Of a stretch of DNA of 64,000 nucleotides, positions 10,150 to 18,779 are shown piece by piece. The notes under the pieces are model-generated. The model was not told the origin of the DNA. It was given only the letters and a program-made list of their open reading frames with translations, and did no database searches. A program made the translations under genes and the position numbers. Source of the stretch: Streptomyces sp. IMTB 2501 (GTDB lineage: Bacteria; Actinomycetota; Actinomycetes; Streptomycetales; Streptomycetaceae); the NCBI RefSeq assembly GCF_001953885.1, contig NZ_MQUS01000006.1, forward strand, positions 270,214-334,213. The letters run 5' to 3'. Position 1 is the first letter of the stretch. Every line of letters starts with the position of its first letter.

Positions 10150-11331
10150 TTACTTGGCGGCGTGGGCCAGCTCGGCGGCCTTGTCGGCCGCGCCGTCCAT
10201 GGTGTCGACGCGCTGCACCAGCGGGTGGTTGGCGTCCGTGAGGATCTGTCGGCCCAGCTCGGCGTTGTTGCCGTCGAGGCGGACGACGAGCGGCTTGGAG
10301 ACGTTCTCGCCGCGGTCCTCCAGGAGCTTCAGGGCCTGCACGATGCCGTTGGCGACCTCGTCGCAGGCCGTGATGCCACCGAAGACGTTCACGAAGACGG
10401 ACTTGACGTCCGGGTCGCCCAGGATGATCTCCAGGCCGTTCGCCATGACCTGGGCGGAGGCGCCACCGCCGATGTCCAGGAAGTTGGCGGGCTTGACGCC
10501 ACCGTGGTTCTCACCGGCGTACGCGACGACGTCCAGGGTGCTCATGACGAGACCGGCGCCGTTGCCGATGATGCCGACCTCGCCGTCGAGCTTGACGTAG
10601 TTGAGGTTCTTCTCCTTGGCAGCGGCCTCAAGCGGGTTGGCCGCGTCCTTGTCGTGGAGCTCCTCGTACTCGGGGTGGCGGAATTCGGCGTTCTCGTCGA
10701 GCGACACCTTGCCGTCGAGGGCGATGACGTCACCGGAGGCGACCTTCGCGAGCGGGTTGACCTCGACAAGGAGGGCGTCAGACTTGATGAAGGTGTCCCA
10801 CAGCTTGACGAGGACGTTCGCGACCTTGTCCGCGACCTCGGCCGGGAACTTGGCGGCCGCGACGATCTCGCGGGCCTTGGCCTCGTCCACACCGTCGATC
10901 GGGTCGATCGCCGTCTTGGCGACGGCCTCGGGGCGGGTGGCCGCCACCTCCTCGATCTCCACGCCGCCCTCGACGGAGGCGATGGAGAGGAAGGTGCGGT
11001 TGGCACGGTCGAGGAGGAAGGAGACGTAGTACTCCTCGATGATCTCCGGAGCGGTCTCGGCGATCATGACCTTGTGGACCGTGTGGCCCTTGATGTCCAT
11101 GCCGAGGATGTCCGTCGCACGGGCGACGGCCTCGTCCGCGGAGGCGGCCAGCTTGACGCCACCGGCCTTGCCGCGACCACCGACCTTCACCTGCGCCTTG
11201 ACGACGGACTTGCCGCCCAGACGCTCGGTGATCTCGCGCGCCGCCTCAGGCGTGTCGATGACTTCACCGGCCAGCACCGGTACATCGTGCTTGGCGAAGA
11301 GGTCCCTCGCCTGGTACTCGAACAGGTCCAC
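10150..11331 (-). CDS. sucC: Succinyl-CoA synthetase (ADP-forming) subunit beta
   Basis: A 393-residue beta subunit with an N-terminal ATP-grasp domain ([37 protein letters not shown]) and a C-terminal CoA-ligase domain ([37 protein letters not shown]). It carries nucleotide specificity and passes phosphate to the alpha-subunit His. First gene of the operon; the ATG start is preceded by a GGGACGGAAGC leader. A Crp-like half-symmetric site lies about 180 bp upstream. Confidence 0.97.
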   Translation of the reverse strand: MDLFEYQARDLFAKHDVPVLAGEVIDTPEAAREITERLGGKSVVKAQVKVGGRGKAGGVKLAASADEAVARATDILGMDIKGHTVHKVMIAETAPEIIEEYYVSFLLDRANRTFLSIASVEGGVEIEEVAATRPEAVAKTAIDPIDGVDEAKAREIVAAAKFPAEVADKVANVLVKLWDTFIKSDALLVEVNPLAKVASGDVIALDGKVSLDENAEFRHPEYEELHDKDAANPLEAAAKEKNLNYVKLDGEVGIIGNGAGLVMSTLDVVAYAGENHGGVKPANFLDIGGGASAQVMANGLEIILGDPDVKSVFVNVFGGITACDEVANGIVQALKLLEDRGENVSKPLVVRLDGNNAELGRQILTDANHPLVQRVDTMDGAADKAAELAHAAK

Positions 11332-11511
11332 GCGCTTCCGTCCCTATCAGTGATCTCGCGGTTCGTTGGATGCGTGGGCGTGCCGCGAAGGGCAACGTGA
11401 CGTCCGCTTGTCACAAGGGAGGCGCACACGGTGTCCGAGCGCGCGGCATGTCCGTCTCGCAGGTTATCGCCGCTTGCGGGGGCTCCCTAAATCGAGGGTC
11501 ACACCCGAGCG

Positions 11512-11525
11512 GTGATACCTGTCAC
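11512..11525. promoter_or_regulatory. Possible Crp-binding site upstream of sucC
   Basis: GTGATACCTGTCAC fits the GTG-N6-GNCAC form reported for Streptomyces Crp. It lies about 180 bp from the sucC start. One short degenerate match, so weak evidence. Confidence 0.25.
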
Positions 11526-11607
11526 ATGATGCCGGATTTCCTGGCACGCCGTGCCGATGGATCAGGGCGGAACGCATCCGGATCTGGGGCTTCGGGGCGA
11601 TGTGTGA

Positions 11608-11641
11608 GGCCTCACCGGGCTGGGGTTGACCCGGTGAGGCC
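11608..11641. terminator. 12-bp hairpin terminator
   Basis: GGCCTCACCGGG (11608-11619) pairs perfectly with CCCGGTGAGGCC (11630-11641) around a 10-nt loop. It is placed to end transcription of the minus-strand secreted-protein gene. Confidence 0.6.
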
Positions 11642-11788
11642 CCGGGGACGGCCCCGGTGGTTCCGGAGCCGGGGCGGTTGATCCCCACCCCAATGGGGAC
11701 CACCCGCCCGGGCCGCGGGGCCCCGGCCGGACGGACCGACGGAATTCGGCCGTCCGGGTCCGGCACCCCACGGAGCGCTTCGGGGTTG

Positions 11789-13684
11789 TCAGCCCTGGTA
11801 TCGGATGCCCGATGCGGCGCCCCGCACGCCGTACGGGTCCTGGAGGTGCGTCGTCGGTACGGCCGTACGGGCGGCCCCTGCGGCTCCGCCGACGGCGTGC
11901 CCGGCGAGCGGGCCACCGGCGTCCCGGACCGTGCCCTGGAGGTCGTACGCGAAGGACTCGGCCTGCTGAGCGAGCGGCGCGGCGGTGCCGGTGACGCCCG
12001 CCGCGTAGGGCCCGGTCTCGCCCGTGATGCCGTGGGCCAGGCCGGCCGTGCTCCCGACGGTCCCGTCGGCGACCGGCCGCACGGTCCCGGCGACCTGGCC
12101 GGCCACGGGCGTCACGGTGGACGTGACGGTGCCGGCCGCCTGGTGCACGGTCCCGGTGGCGGTGTCGGTGAGGGGCGTGGTCGCACCCGTGACTCCGGCC
12201 GCGAAGGGCGGCAGCTGCGCGGTCGCGCCCTCGGCGAAGTCCCCGGTCTGCGCGGTCAGGCCGTACGCGAGCGGCGGTACGGCGCCGACGGCACCGCCCG
12301 CGAAGGGCTGCGCGTCACCGGCCACACCGTGACCGAGGGTGCCCGCGTCGACGACGGCCTGCCCGGCGACCGGCACGACCCCGTGCACGACACCGGCGGC
12401 CACCGGGGGCAGCACGGCCTCCGTGGCGTTCTGGGCGACCTGCCCGACCAGCCCGCCGGCATACGACGTCGCGTCCGCGGCCACCGGCCGCACATCACCG
12501 ACGGCACCCGTGGCGACCCCGTGAACCCCGGAGACGGCACCCCCGGCGGTCCCGTACCCACCGGAGACGGCGCCCTCGGCGACGCCCAGCGCACCGGAGA
12601 CGGCGCCCCCGGCGACTCCCCGCACGGCGAAGGCGGCGTCCTGGGCGGTCCCGTATCCACCCGTCACGGCGTGTCCGGCCGTGCCCTGTACGCCCGCCAC
12701 CGCCTGACCGGCGACCGGCACGGCGCCGTGCACCGCCGCGGAGGCCACCGGCGGGACGACGGCGGCGGTCGTCTCGTCCACCACCGGGGTCACCGCGCCG
12801 GGCACGGCCCGGACCGTGCCGACGACCCGCTGCTCGACACCCGTGGCCGTACCGGTGACCTGGGCGGGCACCCCGGCGACGGAGGCCTCGGCCGCGCCGG
12901 TCGCCCCGGCGGCCGTACCGCGCGCGACGGCCGCGGCACCGGCGGTCCGGCCCTGCGCGCCGGCGACGGTCCGCTGCGCCGTCGTCCGTACGGCACCCTC
13001 GACGCCCTGCGCCTTCGCGCGGGCGGCCGCCTGCGTGACCTGGAGCTTGGTCTGAGCGGCCGCCAGGGCCTCCTCCACCTCGGGGGCGAAGGAGGAGAGC
13101 GGGCCGAAGAGGTAGTCGATCCCGTCCTGAGCGGTGCCGTGCGGAGCGGCCTGGGACACGGTCGAAGCGGCGTGCGCCGCCGCGTGGGTGACGTGCCCGG
13201 TGACGTGCCCGGTGCCGTGCGTGCCGTCGGACTGGACGCGGGCCTGGGCGTGCGCCTGCGCCTTACGGGCCGCCTGGGCGCCCCTGACGGCCTCGGCGCC
13301 CCGGATCTTCGCGGCGGCCGGAACCTTGGCGTCGACGTAGCGGTGGGCCTGGTCGACGGTTCCGGTGGCACTGCCGGTGGTCCGCGTCGACTGCAGGGAC
13401 TGCGTGGCCTGGGCGGCGGTACCCGACACGGTCGAGGTGGCCGAGGCGGCCGTGCCGGTCAGGCCGGAGACGGTCTGTCCGACGGTGTTCTGGACGCCGG
13501 AGACGGTGTCGTGGACACCGCTGAGGACGCCGTCGACCGTCCCGGCGACGGAGTCGGTGCCCGCGTCCGATGCGGACACGGAAGTGCTGGACAGTTCGTC
13601 GGCACTGGCGACGGACGAGCCGAGTGCCCATGCGCCGGTGACCCCGGCGGCTATCACGATCGAACGACGGATGTTCTTGTTCAT
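11789..13684 (-). CDS. Secreted low-complexity Ala/Val/Gly/Thr repeat protein
   Basis: A 631-residue protein of strongly biased composition. ATG 13684 starts a clear signal peptide (NKNIRRSIVIAAGVTGAWAL...SSVASA), with AAGGA 13 nt upstream; a TTG at 13696 would abut that site and is less likely. The mature region is almost free of Cys and aromatic residues. It is built from degenerate short repeats around V-x-G-x-V and G-x-A, with a longer unit PPVA-x-x-VHG-x-VPVAGQAV found twice and a third weaker copy. I know no characterised family; a surface or cell-wall-associated structural role is only inference. The next gene upstream on this strand is also exported and Pro/Val-rich. Confidence 0.7.
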   Translation of the reverse strand: MNKNIRRSIVIAAGVTGAWALGSSVASADELSSTSVSASDAGTDSVAGTVDGVLSGVHDTVSGVQNTVGQTVSGLTGTAASATSTVSGTAAQATQSLQSTRTTGSATGTVDQAHRYVDAKVPAAAKIRGAEAVRGAQAARKAQAHAQARVQSDGTHGTGHVTGHVTHAAAHAASTVSQAAPHGTAQDGIDYLFGPLSSFAPEVEEALAAAQTKLQVTQAAARAKAQGVEGAVRTTAQRTVAGAQGRTAGAAAVARGTAAGATGAAEASVAGVPAQVTGTATGVEQRVVGTVRAVPGAVTPVVDETTAAVVPPVASAAVHGAVPVAGQAVAGVQGTAGHAVTGGYGTAQDAAFAVRGVAGGAVSGALGVAEGAVSGGYGTAGGAVSGVHGVATGAVGDVRPVAADATSYAGGLVGQVAQNATEAVLPPVAAGVVHGVVPVAGQAVVDAGTLGHGVAGDAQPFAGGAVGAVPPLAYGLTAQTGDFAEGATAQLPPFAAGVTGATTPLTDTATGTVHQAAGTVTSTVTPVAGQVAGTVRPVADGTVGSTAGLAHGITGETGPYAAGVTGTAAPLAQQAESFAYDLQGTVRDAGGPLAGHAVGGAAGAARTAVPTTHLQDPYGVRGAASGIRYQG

Positions 13685-13710
13685 TGCGTGCGTCAAGTCC
13701 TTCGAAGGCA

Positions 13711-13740
13711 GCTGGAAGCAGCTGGAAAGAGCTGGAAACG
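13711..13740. repeat. Three 10-bp tandem repeats upstream of the secreted repeat protein
   Basis: GCTGGAA occurs at 13711, 13721 and 13731, exactly one helical turn apart. On the minus strand this is TTCCAGC repeated three times just upstream of the start region of the gene at 11789-13684. Possible protein-binding sites. Confidence 0.5.
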
Positions 13741-13879
13741 GCTAGGGGTTCCGTCCGGAGGCCGCTCAACGCGAGACATATGAGCGCGGATTGCGCTGGT
13801 CACTGGGGGTCCGGACGGACGGGCAGACCTGTTCCGCCCCCGCGCGACAGGTCCGTGGCGGGGAGGTCGGCCGTGCTGC

Positions 13880-14743
13880 CTAGCCGGGGAAGACGGGGAT
13901 GTCCCGGTGCCGTTCCCGGGTGCGGGGCGCGTCGACGCACGCGGTGATGCCGGGCGTGAGCCGCAGGGGCGCCCGGTGGTCCAGGGCGACGGCGTACGCG
14001 TCGCCGTGACGGGACACATTGCCGTCGGCTGCCTGCTTGCCGAGCAGACCGTCCGGGTCCCCGGTGGGCGCGGGCCGGCCGGGGGCACCCACGGCGGCGG
14101 TGCCGTGCCGGGCCAGGGTGTGCGTCACGGGCTGCGGCACGGAGATGGCCCCCGGGCCGTACCAGGCGACCGGCGCCGGTGCGCCGACGGCGGAACGGTC
14201 CGCGTGAGCGTGGGCCCGGGCGCCGGCGTGCCGCTGCTTCTGCCCCACCGGGGCGAACACCGTCGCGTCACCGTGCCCCTGCGGGCGAGGCGCCGCCGAC
14301 TGCGGCTCCGACGCCAGCTGGACGGGCGCGTCCGGGACTTGGGTCAGGTCGGGCAACGGCAGGGTGGGCTCGGATGTCCGTGGCTTCTCGACGGCTCGGG
14401 CGGCCGCGGCCTCAAGGGACCGGGACACCGTGGTCACCACGTCGCGCACGGGCGTGACGGACTGTTCACCGACCTTGCGCACGGGGGCGGCCACGCGCTC
14501 GGTGACCGTGCGGACCACCCGTACCGGGTTCTCATGGCCGGTCTCTCCGGGCCGCGCCGAAGTCACCTTCGCCGGCAGCGGGGTTCCGTCGGCCGCGTGC
14601 GCCTGTTCACCGCAGAGGAATCCCAGCGCGAACAGTCCGCCCACCAGCAGCGCCAGTTGGAGCGCACGCCGTCCCGCCGCCGTACGCAGCATGCGCACGG
14701 CGATACCAAGGAAGGCTGCTGGGAAGGTCAAGGAGACGGACAT
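13880..14743 (-). CDS. Exported Pro/Ala-rich hypothetical protein
   Basis: About 287 residues. The N-terminus is hydrophobic after a basic stretch (RTAAGRRALQLALLVGGLFA, GFLCGEQAHA), consistent with export and cleavage after AHA. The mature part carries PVRK, PVRD and VVRTV-type repeats, then a low-complexity His/Ala/Pro region, and ends with an isolated Cys. The start is unclear: ATG 14743 is chosen, with ATG 14692 or GTG 14698 as alternatives just before the hydrophobic segment. No family recognised. It shares strand and composition with the secreted repeat protein downstream. Confidence 0.55.
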   Translation of the reverse strand: MSVSLTFPAAFLGIAVRMLRTAAGRRALQLALLVGGLFALGFLCGEQAHAADGTPLPAKVTSARPGETGHENPVRVVRTVTERVAAPVRKVGEQSVTPVRDVVTTVSRSLEAAAARAVEKPRTSEPTLPLPDLTQVPDAPVQLASEPQSAAPRPQGHGDATVFAPVGQKQRHAGARAHAHADRSAVGAPAPVAWYGPGAISVPQPVTHTLARHGTAAVGAPGRPAPTGDPDGLLGKQAADGNVSRHGDAYAVALDHRAPLRLTPGITACVDAPRTRERHRDIPVFPG

Positions 14744-14904
14744 CCTCGGATCGGCACGGCACGGGCTCCACCGATCCTTGCACGGCACGCCCGAGGCGGC
14801 GCAACCCCCCCTTCCCCATGGGTACTCATGTCCGTTTTCCCCTCTTCTGCATCGCTACTTCTGCATCCCTCTTTTCCCGTTCCCCTCCTCTTTCGTGCCC
14901 GGCG

Positions 14905-16083
14905 TCACACGGTGTCCGGTATCGGCAGCGGCCGCTTCTCGAGTGCCGCGGCCATGACCTCGGGGAACAGACCGGGCGTACAGGCGAAGGCCGGTGCACC
15001 GAGCGCGGCGAGCGCCGCCGCGTGCTCCCGGTCGTATGCGGGCGCGCCCTCGTCCGACAGCGCGAGCAGCGCCACGAACTGCACCCCGGACGCCTTCATC
15101 GCCGCCACCCGCTTGAGCATCTCGTCGCGGATGCCGCCCTCGTAGAGGTCGCTGATCAGCACGACCACGGTCTCGGCGGGCCGGGTGATCTGGGACTGGC
15201 AGTAGGCGAGCGCCCGGTTGATGTCCGTACCGCCACCAAGCTGGGTGCCGAAGAGGACGTCGACCGGGTCGTCCAGCTGGTCGGTGAGGTCGACCACCGC
15301 CGTGTCGAAGACGACCAGCCGGGTGCTGATCGACCGCATGGAGGCGAGGACCGCGCCGAACACGGACGCGTAGACCACCGACGCGGCCATCGACCCGGAC
15401 TGGTCGATGCAGAGCACGACCTCCTTCTTCACCGACCGCGCGGCGCGCCCGTATCCGACGAGCCGTTCCGGCACCACCGTGCGGTACTCGGGCAGGTAGT
15501 GCTTGAGGTTGGCCGCGATGGTGCGGTTCCAGTCGATGTCGTGGTGGCGCGGCCGGCTGATGCGCGCGCTGCGGTCGAGGGCGCCGGTGAGGGTGGCCCG
15601 GGTACGGGTCGCGAGCCGCTTCTCCAGGTCCTCGACGACCTTGCGCACGACCGCGCGAGCCGTCTCCTTCGTCGTCTCCGGCATCGCCTTGTTCAGCGAG
15701 AGCAGCGTGCCGACCAGGTGCACGTCCGCCTCCACCGCCTCCAGCATCTCCGGCTCCAGCAGGAGTGAGGCGAGGCCGAGCCGGTCGATGGCGTCGCGCT
15801 GCATGACCTGGACGACGGAGGCCGGGAAGTACGTGCGGATGTCCCCGAGCCAGCGGGCCACGGACGGTGCCGAGGCTCCGAGTCCCGCTGAACGGTCCCG
15901 GCCCGCCTGCGGTTTGTCCTCCTTGCCGTAGAGCGCGGCGAGGGTGCCGTCCATCGCCGCGTCCCGGCCGGACAGCGCGCATCCGGTGCCGTCGGCCTGG
16001 TCGCCGCCGAGCACCAGCCGCCAGCGCCGCAGCCGCTCCCGCACCGGATCGTCCGTGTCCGGCGGCATCGACTCGCTCCTCAT
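14905..16083 (-). CDS. VWA-domain protein of the MoxR/DUF5682 island
   Basis: A 392-residue soluble protein. The C-terminal von Willebrand factor A domain (about residues 210-375) has an intact metal-ion adhesion site: DQSGSM, the Thr in GGGTDIN, and Asp in VVLISDLYEGG. The N-terminal ~200 residues are helical with no family I recognise. VWA proteins paired with MoxR ATPases (as in RavA-ViaA) serve as substrate adaptors or metal-dependent co-chaperones. Its ATG overlaps the DUF5682 stop by 4 bp, making it the third gene of a tightly coupled operon. Confidence 0.85.
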   Translation of the reverse strand: MRSESMPPDTDDPVRERLRRWRLVLGGDQADGTGCALSGRDAAMDGTLAALYGKEDKPQAGRDRSAGLGASAPSVARWLGDIRTYFPASVVQVMQRDAIDRLGLASLLLEPEMLEAVEADVHLVGTLLSLNKAMPETTKETARAVVRKVVEDLEKRLATRTRATLTGALDRSARISRPRHHDIDWNRTIAANLKHYLPEYRTVVPERLVGYGRAARSVKKEVVLCIDQSGSMAASVVYASVFGAVLASMRSISTRLVVFDTAVVDLTDQLDDPVDVLFGTQLGGGTDINRALAYCQSQITRPAETVVVLISDLYEGGIRDEMLKRVAAMKASGVQFVALLALSDEGAPAYDREHAAALAALGAPAFACTPGLFPEVMAAALEKRPLPIPDTV

Positions 16084-18779
16084 GCGCCCACCTCCGCAAG
16101 GCTGTTGTCGTCCGTCGTCTCGAACAGGTCGTCCAGTCCGAGCAGCAGTCGCAGCACCGGCAGTACGGCGTCGGCGCGCTCGGTGTCCGGCTCGGCGGCG
16201 AAGCCGGGTGGCACGGCGCCGTGGGCGGCCCGCCCGGCCGCCCCATCTCCCGGTCCGCGCCGGACCAGTTCACCGAGCGTTCTGCGCACCCCCGGCTCAT
16301 ACGCCGCGAACGTGCGCCGCAGCAGCGGCAGTACGTCCGTGAACGCCGCCGCCGGCACCCCGGTCAGCCAGCTGTCCACCAGGCCGAGCAGCCGCTCGTC
16401 GTGCACCAGCAGCAGCCCTCCCCCGCCGCCGACGAAGCCCTCGATCCAGGCGGCCGCGTCGGCGGGCGGCGTCCCCGGCGACAGCGCGAGCCCCATCAAC
16501 CGCGCGGCCTCCTCGGACCGCAACGCGCCGTCGTCCAGCAACAGCCGCACCGCCCGCCCCCGAAGCACACCGGGCACGCTGTCCCGCAACGACAAGGTCC
16601 GCAGGACGGCCCGCCAACGGTCCCGCAGATCACCTTGCCCGGCACCGGTGCCGTCGTGCGTGGCTGCGGGCAGCCGTGCGGCTGGGACGGCACGGGTGGG
16701 CGCAGCGACACCGGCACCCGCACCGGCGTCGGCGGGCTCCTGCCCACCGGCACCCACGCCCGGGCCGCCCCGACCCCCGGCACCGACGCGCTCCACCGCA
16801 CCCGCGCCGCCGCCACCGACAGCGCCACCGGCACCGGCACCGGCACCGGCACCGGCACCGGCACCGGCACCGGACAGCGTCTCCGTCAGGAGCCCCACTG
16901 CCGTGTGCACGGCGTCCACGTGGCCGCGCATCTCGTCCGCCGCGTCCCTGTCGAGCGCGGCGCACGCCGGGGGCAGGCCGACGAAGATGCGCTCGGCGAG
17001 ACCCGCGGCGACACCCGCCAGTGCACGGGTGTCCGTGCCGCGTACGTCGCCGTAGCGCAGGGAACGGACCAGGGCGGGCAGGGCCTGGGCGAGATGGCCG
17101 ACGTCCGCGTCGAGCGCCGCGCGGTCGGCAAGTACCCGCATGACGACCGGCAGGGCGTCCGGCAGACCGGCGAGCAGGCACTGCTCGGCTAGCGCGGTGA
17201 CGTCGGCGAGGGCGCCCGCGCCGGTCGCGTCGGCCTCGGCCTTGGCCTGCGCAGCGGCCAGTACGGTCGTCCCCCACACGCCCGCCTCGGCGACCCGCAC
17301 CGACAGCTCCGGCTCCCAGCGCAGCCGCCAGGTCTCCCGGAACGTGCCCGTGTTCCCCCGGGACCGCGCGGGCTCGCCCCAGCCGATGCCGAGCAGCCGC
17401 AGCCGGTGCAGCAGCCTGCTGCGGCCGGCGTCGGTGTCGCCCCGCAGGTCCAGCTCCAGTTCGCGCTCCAGTGCCTCCGGTTTGAGTCGCAGCGCACGCT
17501 GTTGCCGGGCCAGATCGCGCTGCAGCGGTACCGCCGGCGCCGACTCCGGGACCTCGCCGAGGACATCGCCGACCACCAGCCGGTCGTGCACCAGCGCCAG
17601 CGGCACGTCCGAGCCCTCGCCCATCACCGCGCGCACCGCGTCGGTGGTCTCGCCCAGCCCGGGCAGCGGGCGGCCGCGCAGCGCCGCCAGGGTCTCGGCG
17701 AGCCGGACGGCCTCGATGACATGGGCGGAGGAGACGACCCGGTCCTCCTCGCGCAGCAGCCGGGCCACCTTGGTCAACCACCGCTCGACCGGCCGGTCCG
17801 GGGCGTGGAACAGATGGCCGTACCAGCCCGGCGAGTCGATGCCCGCGCCGTATCCGCTGGACCGGGCGAGCCGGCGGTGGGTCCAGGGCACCCAGGTCAG
17901 GTCGGTCTTGACCTTGGGCAGCCCCTTCAGCAGAGCCCGGTCGGCGGCGACGGTGGTCTTCTCGCGCAGCGCGGGCACATGCCAGGCGCCACAGACCACG
18001 GCCACCTCGTCCGCGAACTCCTTGCGTGCCGCGCGCAGTCGGAGCCGCATGTGCGCCTCGCGGACGAGGTCCCGGGCGTGCCCGCCCGCTCCGTACCGCT
18101 CGCGGAGCGCGCCCATGGCATCGGCCAGCGCGGCGAACGCGGCGTAAGGGTCCCGCTCGCCCGGGCCCCGGTGCTCGACGACGTCCTCCCACCAGCGTTC
18201 GGGATCGTCGTATCCGGCGGCCTCGGCGAGAACGGCGAGCGGGTCGACCCGGACCTGCTCCTCGGTGTCCCGACTCTGGTCGGTGTCCCGACTCTGGTCG
18301 GTGTCCCGGTTCTTGTCGGCGTCCCGGCTGTCGTCGTCTTTCTGCGGATCCGCGGCGGTCTCCTCGGCACCGGGTCCGGCCGGCGGTCCGCACCCGGCGG
18401 GAGCCTCCTTCTCCTTCTCGCTCTCCTCCCACGCGAGCGTGTGCGCGGCCGGCAGGTCGATGAAGTGGGCCGGGACGCCATGCTCCAGGGCCCAGCGGAT
18501 CGCCACCCATTCGGGGCTGAACTCGGCGAAGGGCCAGAAGGCCGAGCGTCCTGGCTCGTCCACGGCATGGGCGAGCAGGGCGACCGGAGGTCGCAGGTCC
18601 GGGTCGGCGGCCAGCGGGATCAGTGCATCGGCCTCGGGCGGGCCCTCGATCAGGACGACGGCCGGCCGGGCGGCGTCGAGCGCGGTGCGCACCGCGCGGG
18701 CGGAACCGGGACCGTGGTGCCGCACCCCCAGGAGGAGCGGCCCGGAGTCATGGGCCTTGGGCCAGCGCGTGTCGTTCAT
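16080..18779 (-). CDS. DUF5682 family protein
   Basis: An 899-residue protein. The N-terminus has LLLGVRHHGPGSARAVRTAL and VLIEGPPEADAL; near residue 280 there is VVCGAWHVPALREK. This GxxH...E...GxWH spacing recalls TraB/ChaN-like hydrolases, which is inference. A Lys-Glu-rich insert contains three tandem RDTDQS units, and a (Gly-Ala)n run is encoded by eight CACCGG hexamers at 16826-16873. ATG 18779 is chosen because it overlaps the upstream stop by 4 bp; a start at 18797 is possible. Middle gene of the AAA-DUF5682-VWA operon. Molecular function undescribed as far as I know. Confidence 0.85.
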   Translation of the reverse strand: MNDTRWPKAHDSGPLLLGVRHHGPGSARAVRTALDAARPAVVLIEGPPEADALIPLAADPDLRPPVALLAHAVDEPGRSAFWPFAEFSPEWVAIRWALEHGVPAHFIDLPAAHTLAWEESEKEKEAPAGCGPPAGPGAEETAADPQKDDDSRDADKNRDTDQSRDTDQSRDTEEQVRVDPLAVLAEAAGYDDPERWWEDVVEHRGPGERDPYAAFAALADAMGALRERYGAGGHARDLVREAHMRLRLRAARKEFADEVAVVCGAWHVPALREKTTVAADRALLKGLPKVKTDLTWVPWTHRRLARSSGYGAGIDSPGWYGHLFHAPDRPVERWLTKVARLLREEDRVVSSAHVIEAVRLAETLAALRGRPLPGLGETTDAVRAVMGEGSDVPLALVHDRLVVGDVLGEVPESAPAVPLQRDLARQQRALRLKPEALERELELDLRGDTDAGRSRLLHRLRLLGIGWGEPARSRGNTGTFRETWRLRWEPELSVRVAEAGVWGTTVLAAAQAKAEADATGAGALADVTALAEQCLLAGLPDALPVVMRVLADRAALDADVGHLAQALPALVRSLRYGDVRGTDTRALAGVAAGLAERIFVGLPPACAALDRDAADEMRGHVDAVHTAVGLLTETLSGAGAGAGAGAGAGAGGAVGGGGAGAVERVGAGGRGGPGVGAGGQEPADAGAGAGVAAPTRAVPAARLPAATHDGTGAGQGDLRDRWRAVLRTLSLRDSVPGVLRGRAVRLLLDDGALRSEEAARLMGLALSPGTPPADAAAWIEGFVGGGGGLLLVHDERLLGLVDSWLTGVPAAAFTDVLPLLRRTFAAYEPGVRRTLGELVRRGPGDGAAGRAAHGAVPPGFAAEPDTERADAVLPVLRLLLGLDDLFETTDDNSLAEVGA
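16826..16873. repeat. Hexanucleotide microsatellite (CACCGG)8 inside the DUF5682 gene
   Basis: Eight perfect tandem hexamers encode alternating Gly-Ala. Unit gain or loss keeps the frame, so it would change linker length rather than switch the gene off. Confidence 0.85.

Larger units (their letters stand above)
11332..11788. other. Intergenic region, sucC promoter side and downstream of the repetitive secreted gene
   Basis: 457 bp without a supportable gene. It holds the sucC leader, a GTGAC...GTCAC imperfect repeat at 11397-11414, a GTG-N6-GTCAC Crp-like site at 11512-11525, and a terminator hairpin at 11608-11641 for the minus-strand gene that ends at 11789. Confidence 0.6.

Noticed and set aside
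9370..11400. 676-codon + strand frame opposite sucD and sucC
   Set aside because: Antisense shadow of two certain genes.
11657..13783. 708-codon + strand frame opposite the secreted repeat protein
   Set aside because: Arg/Gly-rich with no signal peptide or ribosome binding site, whereas the minus frame has both.
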